DNA of 9,764 nt. It comes from JBNJGT01 sp051819765 (lineage in GTDB: Archaea > Nanobdellota > Nanobdellia > Woesearchaeales > JACJVW01). Under the pieces are notes generated by a model. It was not told the origin of the DNA. It saw only the letters and a list, made by a program, of their open reading frames with translations, and did not search any database. The stretch spans positions 1-9,764 of the forward strand of contig JBNJGT010000060.1 in assembly GCA_051819765.1 (NCBI GenBank). Reading direction: 5' to 3'. Positions within the stretch are counted from its first letter, which is position 1. The number at the start of each line of letters is the position of its first letter. Position numbers and translations under genes: made by a program. This document shows, piece after piece, positions 5,357 to 9,764 of the stretch.

Positions 5357-5985
5357 AGGTTGTTCTCATAAAGGAAGGTGTCCACACCAATCAGGAACCA
5401 AAGCAGGGCTACATTGCCACCATCAATCCGATATGTTCCTCAGTTACGCTGATTAAGGCAGAGAATGATGAAGAGAAGCATATTGTAGTGGATACTGGCT
5501 ATCATGGCCATGAGCAAGAGATCCTGGATGGTCTCAAGGCAGAAGGCCTGACACCTGAGGATATCCACCTGGTGATCAACACACACGAGCATTTTGATCA
5601 CTGCATGAATAACCACCTGTTCAGCAACGCGGCAATCATAGTCGGGCAGATGCGGTGGAACCCTGACATGAGTATTGATGTGTATGGGAACATTGAGGAT
5701 ATCCACATCCAACAGGGAGTGAGACTCTTGTCGACACCAGGACACAAGCACCCTCATGTCTCAGTGTTCGTTCAGGCTGACAAGAGATACGTGATCGCTG
5801 GAGACACCATCGCAAAGGAATTTTTCATCACCGGCTATGAGACGAACGAGAAGATAGCGAGTGCAAAAAAGGTATTGGACCTGGCTGAGGTTATCATTCC
5901 TGGCCACGGCCCTCTTATATATAGAGAGGACTTCGACCATATACGGGAGAAGATCGCTCACTATGAACAAAATCAAAGCATCTAG
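5353..5985 (+). CDS. Metallo-beta-lactamase-fold hydrolase
   Basis: A 210-residue cytoplasmic protein with a complete set of MBL metal ligands: H78-x-H80-x-D82-H83 in THEHFDH, H131 in STPGHKH, D151 in VIAGD and H185 in IPGHG. An early aspartate in VVDTGY (D47) is also typical. The family covers glyoxalase II-like thioesterases, RNases, lactonases and other hydrolases. The size and lack of extra domains fit a stand-alone glyoxalase II / MBLAC1-like enzyme, but the substrate cannot be told. GGTGA at 5342-5346 lies 6 nt before the ATG, and ATGA is shared with the preceding gene. The stop codon overlaps the dnaK ribosome-binding site. A TATA-like element lies within its last 80 bases. Confidence 0.9.
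   Translation: MKVVLIKEGVHTNQEPKQGYIATINPICSSVTLIKAENDEEKHIVVDTGYHGHEQEILDGLKAEGLTPEDIHLVINTHEHFDHCMNNHLFSNAAIIVGQMRWNPDMSIDVYGNIEDIHIQQGVRLLSTPGHKHPHVSVFVQADKRYVIAGDTIAKEFFITGYETNEKIASAKKVLDLAEVIIPGHGPLIYREDFDHIREKIAHYEQNQSI
5911..5929 (+). promoter_or_regulatory. Possible internal TATA box for dnaK
   Basis: TTATATATAG at 5915-5924, inside the hydrolase gene, has the form of an archaeal TATA box. Transcription would start near 5944, giving dnaK a leader of about 54 nt with a strong ribosome-binding site, similar to the groES arrangement. The box is flanked by inverted arms: CCTCT at 5911-5915 with AGAGG at 5925-5929, or CTCT/AGAG with a 7-nt spacer. It lies in coding sequence (GPLIYREDF), so chance is possible. 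Confidence 0.4.
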
Positions 5986-5990
5986 GAGGT
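5985..5990 (+). promoter_or_regulatory. Strong ribosome-binding site that fixes the dnaK start
   Basis: GGAGGT lies 1 nt before an ATG at 5992 and 7 nt before an ATG at 5998. Only the second spacing is workable, so translation should start at 5998, giving the usual MGKTIGIDLGTT start of DnaK. Confidence 0.8.
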
Positions 5991-5997
5991 AATGAAA

Positions 5998-7848
5998 ATG
6001 GGAAAAACAATCGGAATAGATCTTGGTACTACATTTTCAGCAGTTGCTGTAATGGAGGGAGGAAAGTCGACAATCATAACCAACGCGGAAGGATCGCGGA
6101 CGACACCCTCTGTTGTGACCATCAAGGATGACGAGCGTATCGTCGGGCAGATCGCAAAGAACCAGGCAGTTACAGACCCTGACCACACAGTAAGAAGCAT
6201 CAAGCGTCATATGGGCACTGACTACAAAGCAAAGGTAGAGGGCAAAGAGTACACCCCTCAGGAAATCTCAGCGATGATCCTTCAGAAACTGAAAAAAGAC
6301 GCTGAAGCATATCTGGGAACCGATGTGACTGATGCGATAATCACTGTTCCTGCTTATTTCAACGATTCACAACGGCAGGCGACAAAGGATGCAGGGGAGA
6401 TTGCAGGGCTCAAGGTCCAGCGGATAATCAACGAACCGACTGCTGCATCCCTTGCCTACGGTCTTGACAAAGCACAAGATCAGACTGTGCTTGTCTTTGA
6501 CTTCGGTGGTGGGACATTTGACGTATCAATCCTTGAACTCAGCGAAGGTGTCTTTGAGGTTAAGGCAACCAAGGGAGACAATCACCTTGGTGGCGATGAT
6601 GTTGATGATCTCATCACAAACTGGCTTGCCGAAGAGTTCAAGAAGGAGACTGGTATTGATCTGCTTCAGGATGCGACCGCTCTTCAGCGCTTGAAGGACG
6701 CATCAGAGAAGGCAAAGATTGAGTTGTCAAGCTCGCAGAAGACAACCATCAACCTGCCGTTCATCACAGCTGACCAGTCCGGTCCAAAGCATCTTAACAA
6801 AGAACTTCCTCGTGCAAAGTTTGAGCAGATGATCGAGAACATCCTTGACCGGCTCAAGCAGCCGACCCTCAAGGCAATGGAGGATGCAAAGGTCTCAAAG
6901 GATGAGATTAATAAGGTGATTCTTATTGGAGGGTCCACCCGGATTCCCTCAGTCCAGCGTCTTGTGACTGAGATTACCGGCAAGGAAGGTGACAAGTCAG
7001 TCAATCCTGACGAGGCTGTTGCAGTCGGTGCAGCGATCCAGGCAGGTATCCTGGGCGGAGATGTCAAGGATGTATTACTCTTGGATGTCACACCCCTGAG
7101 CCTGGGTATCGAGACCCTCGGTGGTGTCTTCACGAAACTTATCGAGAAGAACAGTACCATCCCGACAAAGCAGTCCCAGGTCTTCAGCACCGCCGCCGAC
7201 AACCAGACCGCAGTGACTATCAGTGTGTACCAGGGAGAGCGGCCCATGGCAAAGGACAACAAGTTCCTGGGCCACTTTGACCTTACCGGCATCCCACCTG
7301 CGCCCCGTGGTGTCCCTCAGATTGAGGTCGCATTTGACATTGACGCAAACGGTATCGTGAATGTCTCAGCCCATGACAAGGCAAGCGGTAAGAAGCAGCA
7401 GATCCAGGTCAGCGGTTCGAGCAACCTCTCAAAGGAAGAGATTGAGCGGATGAAGAAAGAGGCTGAATCCCACCAGCAAGAGGACAAGAAGAAGCAGGAA
7501 GAGATTGAGCTCATCAACCAGGCTGATACCACTGTCTATACCACTGAAAAGCTCCTGAAGGACTTTGAGGGAAAGATCGATAAGACAAAGGCTGATGAAG
7601 TCAAAGATGAGGCTGAGAAACTCAAGAAGATGCTTCAGGAAGAGAAGAAGGACATGACTGGTATCCAGAAACAGATGGAAGACCTCAACAAGAAGGTCCA
7701 GGAGATCTCAACCGAGATGTACCAGCAGTCATCCCAGGAGGGTGAAGCTGGTGATCAGTCAGGTACTCAGTCCGGTGATCAGTCCGGTAAGTCCGACGAT
7801 GAGAAAGTGGTTGACGCCGAGGTCGTGGATGACGAAGAGAAGAAATGA
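5998..7848 (+). CDS. dnaK: DnaK, Hsp70 chaperone
   Basis: A full-length Hsp70 of 616 residues. The ATPase domain holds the three Hsp70 signatures: IDLGTTFS (7-14), DFGGGTFD (168-175) and VILIGGSTRIPSVQ (307-320). The interdomain linker VLLLDVTP (359-366) leads into the substrate-binding domain, and the helical lid follows (SNLSKEEIERMKKEAE onward). The tail ends VVDAEVVDDEEKK, much like bacterial DnaK tails. The protein lacks the roughly 24-residue insertion found in subdomain IB of proteobacterial DnaK, as archaeal and Gram-positive DnaKs do. It binds unfolded peptides, with DnaJ stimulating and GrpE resetting the ATP cycle. A low-complexity stretch before the tail contains a near-duplicate GDQSG unit 24 nt apart (7750-7764 and 7774-7788). 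The 3' end overlaps the HAD gene by ATGA. Confidence 0.98.
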   Translation: MGKTIGIDLGTTFSAVAVMEGGKSTIITNAEGSRTTPSVVTIKDDERIVGQIAKNQAVTDPDHTVRSIKRHMGTDYKAKVEGKEYTPQEISAMILQKLKKDAEAYLGTDVTDAIITVPAYFNDSQRQATKDAGEIAGLKVQRIINEPTAASLAYGLDKAQDQTVLVFDFGGGTFDVSILELSEGVFEVKATKGDNHLGGDDVDDLITNWLAEEFKKETGIDLLQDATALQRLKDASEKAKIELSSSQKTTINLPFITADQSGPKHLNKELPRAKFEQMIENILDRLKQPTLKAMEDAKVSKDEINKVILIGGSTRIPSVQRLVTEITGKEGDKSVNPDEAVAVGAAIQAGILGGDVKDVLLLDVTPLSLGIETLGGVFTKLIEKNSTIPTKQSQVFSTAADNQTAVTISVYQGERPMAKDNKFLGHFDLTGIPPAPRGVPQIEVAFDIDANGIVNVSAHDKASGKKQQIQVSGSSNLSKEEIERMKKEAESHQQEDKKKQEEIELINQADTTVYTTEKLLKDFEGKIDKTKADEVKDEAEKLKKMLQEEKKDMTGIQKQMEDLNKKVQEISTEMYQQSSQEGEAGDQSGTQSGDQSGKSDDEKVVDAEVVDDEEKK

Positions 7849-8477
7849 GGCTTTTTTTGTTTGATGTTGACGGGACCCTTATCAAGGGTTCTTCAACCCA
7901 TTATCACAGTTTCGCCCATGCCATTTCACGGGTCTTCGGTAAGCGGGTCTCCCGTGGGGAAGCACCTGGCAAGGTTGACTGGCAGATAATACAGGAGCTG
8001 CTTGACAAGGCCCGCATCGAATACACGGAATCTCAAATAAAGCAAGTGATTGACGAGATGGTCGAGTATGTTCGTCAGCGGATTGGTGATGAAGAGATTG
8101 TCCTGTTGCCCGGGGTCCAAAACATCCTCGGACAATTGGAGGATCCCGTTGGCTTGCTCACAGGCAACATACAGCAAATTGCGCACATGAAACTTGCCAG
8201 GGTCAATCTCTCCTTTGACTGCGGTGCTTTCGGGGATGATGCTGACAGACGGGAAGATCTGGTCCCGATCGCAAAGAAGAGGGCAGAAGAACACTATGGG
8301 CGGGCATTCGATGAGGTGTACGTCATTGGAGACACGCCGGCAGATATACAGACTGCAAAGGCAAACAATGCCTACTCGATAGCTGTTGCAACCGGCGGGT
8401 TCGATTATCAAACACTTTTAAAAAAGAATCCGGATTACATATTCAGGACGTTTAATGAATATAGAGGTATATCATGA
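7845..8477 (+). CDS. HAD-superfamily phosphatase (phosphoglycolate phosphatase-like)
   Basis: A 210-residue protein with all HAD motifs: DVDGTL at 7-12 (nucleophile D7, acid-base D9), T106 in LLTGN (motif II), K144/K145 in PIAKKRAEEHYG (motif III) and GDTPADI at 162-168 (motif IV). A helical cap at about 15-85 fits a C1-capped, Gph/PGMB-like phosphatase. Such enzymes dephosphorylate small metabolites such as 2-phosphoglycolate or sugar phosphates, and the substrate cannot be predicted. The ATG is shared with the dnaK stop (ATGA) and the stop is shared with the dnaJ start (ATGA). Translation is thus coupled on both sides. No good ribosome-binding site is present (GAAGAGAAGAA only), so it probably depends on ribosomes finishing dnaK. 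Confidence 0.93.
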   Translation: MRLFLFDVDGTLIKGSSTHYHSFAHAISRVFGKRVSRGEAPGKVDWQIIQELLDKARIEYTESQIKQVIDEMVEYVRQRIGDEEIVLLPGVQNILGQLEDPVGLLTGNIQQIAHMKLARVNLSFDCGAFGDDADRREDLVPIAKKRAEEHYGRAFDEVYVIGDTPADIQTAKANNAYSIAVATGGFDYQTLLKKNPDYIFRTFNEYRGIS

Positions 8478-9550
8478 GCAAGGACTACTACGAGATCCTG
8501 GGAGTCGACAAGAACGCCTCAAAGGACGACATCAAGAAAGCCTATAAGCGGCTCGCAAAGAAATATCATCCTGACATCAATAAGGAGGAAGGCTCTGCTG
8601 ATAAATTCAAGGAGATCAACGAGGCCTTCGGGGTGTTAAGTGACGATCAGAAGAGGCAGCAGTATGACACCTTCGGTTCAGAAGGTCCGCAGGGCCAGGG
8701 CTTTGGAGGCTTTGACTATTCGGATTTCATGGGCGGCGGCTTTGGTTTCGAGGATATATTCGAAAGTTTTTTTGGAGGCAATCCCTTTGGTGGTCGTGGG
8801 CCAAGGGGTCCCCAGCGAGGAGCCAACCTTCGCTTTGACCTTGACATAACCCTTGAGGAGGCAGCTTTTGGCGTAACCAAGACTATCCTGGTCCCCAAGC
8901 AGGAGACTTGCGAAAAATGCGGTGGCACCGGTGCGAAGAATCCAAGCGATGTGAAGCGCTGTGAGACCTGTCACGGGCAGGGATATGTCAAGAAGACAAA
9001 ACGCACCCCTTTTGGTATGTTCCAGACAACTTCCACCTGCCCTGAGTGTGGTGGGGTTGGTGACAAGATCAAGGAGTTCTGCCCCATGTGCGATGGTGAT
9101 GGCAGAGTCCAGAAAAACAAGAACATTGAGATCCAGATCCCGAAAGGCGTGGAGCATGGTATGCGCCTCCGGGTTCAAAACGAAGGTGAAGCAGGAGAGA
9201 AAGGCGCACCTCATGGTGACCTCTATGTCGTGTTGCATGTGAAACCGCATGATACCTTCCAGCGCCAGGGTGATGACCTGCTCTTGGAGCAGAAGATACG
9301 CTTCAGCCAGGCAGCCCTCGGTGACGAGATTGAGGTGCCGACCCTCACAGAGCCGGTGAAGATGAAGATTCCTGCAGGCACCCAACCTGGTACCGTCTTC
9401 CGCCTCAAAGGGAAGGGTGTGCCTCATCTCAACCGCTACGGATCAGGAGATATCCATGTCACCGTCACTGTTGAGGTGCCTACCAAGCTTACCCGCAAGC
9501 AGAAACAGCTCATCAAGGAGTTTGACGAACAGAAGAAGGGCTGGTTCTGA
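8474..9550 (+). CDS. dnaJ: DnaJ, Hsp40 co-chaperone
   Basis: A type I (class A) DnaJ of 358 residues, somewhat shorter than the usual ~375. The J domain spans residues 1-67 with HPD at 32-34, which triggers ATP hydrolysis by DnaK. A Gly/Phe-rich region follows at about 71-117. The zinc-binding domain has four intact CxxCxGxG repeats: C146/C149, C163/C166, C189/C192 and C203/C206. The C-terminal substrate-binding domains run from about 217 to 345. The protein stops soon after the last conserved segment (LTRKQKQLIKEFDE, then KKGWF), so it lacks the longer tail seen in many bacteria. GAGGT at 8464-8468 lies 5 nt before the ATG, which overlaps the HAD stop. It is the last gene of the operon. Confidence 0.98.
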   Translation: MSKDYYEILGVDKNASKDDIKKAYKRLAKKYHPDINKEEGSADKFKEINEAFGVLSDDQKRQQYDTFGSEGPQGQGFGGFDYSDFMGGGFGFEDIFESFFGGNPFGGRGPRGPQRGANLRFDLDITLEEAAFGVTKTILVPKQETCEKCGGTGAKNPSDVKRCETCHGQGYVKKTKRTPFGMFQTTSTCPECGGVGDKIKEFCPMCDGDGRVQKNKNIEIQIPKGVEHGMRLRVQNEGEAGEKGAPHGDLYVVLHVKPHDTFQRQGDDLLLEQKIRFSQAALGDEIEVPTLTEPVKMKIPAGTQPGTVFRLKGKGVPHLNRYGSGDIHVTVTVEVPTKLTRKQKQLIKEFDEQKKGWF

Positions 9551-9556
9551 TTTTTT
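9551..9556 (+). terminator. Oligo-T run after dnaJ, possible archaeal terminator
   Basis: Six T directly follow the dnaJ stop codon and continue as CTCT. Short oligo-T runs end transcripts in archaea without a hairpin. The run is only six long, so termination may be weak. Confidence 0.4.
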
Positions 9557-9558
9557 CT

Positions 9559-9764
9559 CTACTCGGCCCGTTCAGGTATAATAGTCCAATAGGAACCAGG
9601 TGTAGTCTTGATTGGATCGCCCAGACTCTTGGCTTTTAGCTCGAGCGTTAATATTTCAGTAGCATTCTTCAAAAAGGACATTGAGCACACTGTTGTATAA
9701 GTTCCATGCCATCTGCATCAGCATGCCCTGTGCAATGGAGTGTATCCAACCATTCCCAGAACAA
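9559..9764 (-). other. Unresolved end region; possible frameshifted convergent gene tail
   Basis: On the minus strand a 40-codon frame (ATG 9681 to TAG 9559, product starting MSFLKNATEILTLELKAK and ending IIPERAE) reads like protein. Just upstream, another frame is open from the window edge to a TGA at 9669-9671 (containing HCTGHADADGMELIQQ). The two frames meet at a run of five T on the minus strand (9672-9676). One more T there would join them into a single reading frame of about 70 codons ending 9 nt from the dnaJ stop. This could be a real frameshift, a sequencing error or chance. A rival reading on the plus strand is a gene starting at ATG 9723, with GTATAAG 26 bp before it. No family is recognised for either. 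Confidence 0.3.

Noticed and set aside
8415..8426. Internal promoter for dnaJ (CTTTTAAAAAAG)
   Set aside because: Could give a leader of about 29 nt, but it is an A/T run in lysine codons (LLKKNP) and a poor match to the boxes seen elsewhere in the window.
9669..9764. DHH phosphoesterase motif in GHADADG on the minus strand
   Set aside because: Looks like the HxDxDG motif of DHH proteins, but it would sit about 55 residues from the C-terminus of the joined frame, whereas that motif lies near the N-terminus of DHH proteins, and nothing else supports the family.

Overview
The window looks like a piece of an archaeal chromosome carrying a complete bacterial-type chaperone locus. Three things point to an archaeon. 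Start sites have TATA boxes (TTTATATA, TTTAAATA) about 25 bp upstream of the predicted transcript starts, and one of these transcripts appears leaderless. Many ribosome-binding sites are GGTGA or GGAGG. The flanking genes are an AbrB-PhoU fusion protein and a winged-helix regulator of kinds common in archaea. DnaK lacks the subdomain-IB insertion of proteobacterial DnaK, as archaeal and Gram-positive DnaKs do. The lineage cannot be fixed from sequence reading alone. A mesophilic euryarchaeon or a DPANN-type archaeon are both reasonable guesses.

Layout: (1) 1-925, plus strand: a PhoU-like regulator with its own TATA box. (2) 912-1888, minus strand: a two-gene unit encoding a winged-helix regulator followed by a CPBP/CAAX-type membrane protease. 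Its 3' end overlaps the PhoU-like gene by 14 bp. (3) 1889-2089: a divergent control region with two TATA boxes whose TTTAAATA cores lie exactly 60 bp apart. (4) 2090-9550, plus strand: nine tightly packed genes, groES, groEL, grpE, a cysteine-rich YkgJ-like protein, a ~100-aa protein I do not recognise, a metallo-beta-lactamase-fold hydrolase, dnaK, a HAD phosphatase and dnaJ. Junctions are 4-nt ATGA overlaps, a 44-nt overlap, or gaps of 2 to 29 nt. (5) 9551-9764: a short T-run and about 200 bases of unclear content.

The Hsp60 pair (GroEL/GroES) and the Hsp70 cycle (DnaK, its J-domain partner DnaJ, its nucleotide-exchange factor GrpE) would be made together. All key motifs are intact, so the system should work. 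Four non-chaperone genes are embedded among them and are translationally coupled to them, which suggests co-regulation and possibly a shared stress role. Possible internal control points are a T-rich tract between groEL and grpE and a TATA-like box inside the hydrolase gene, placed to give dnaK a leader similar to that of groES. The divergently transcribed winged-helix regulator is the obvious candidate to control the locus, but this is inference from position.

No tRNA, rRNA, CRISPR array, insertion sequence or integrase was seen.
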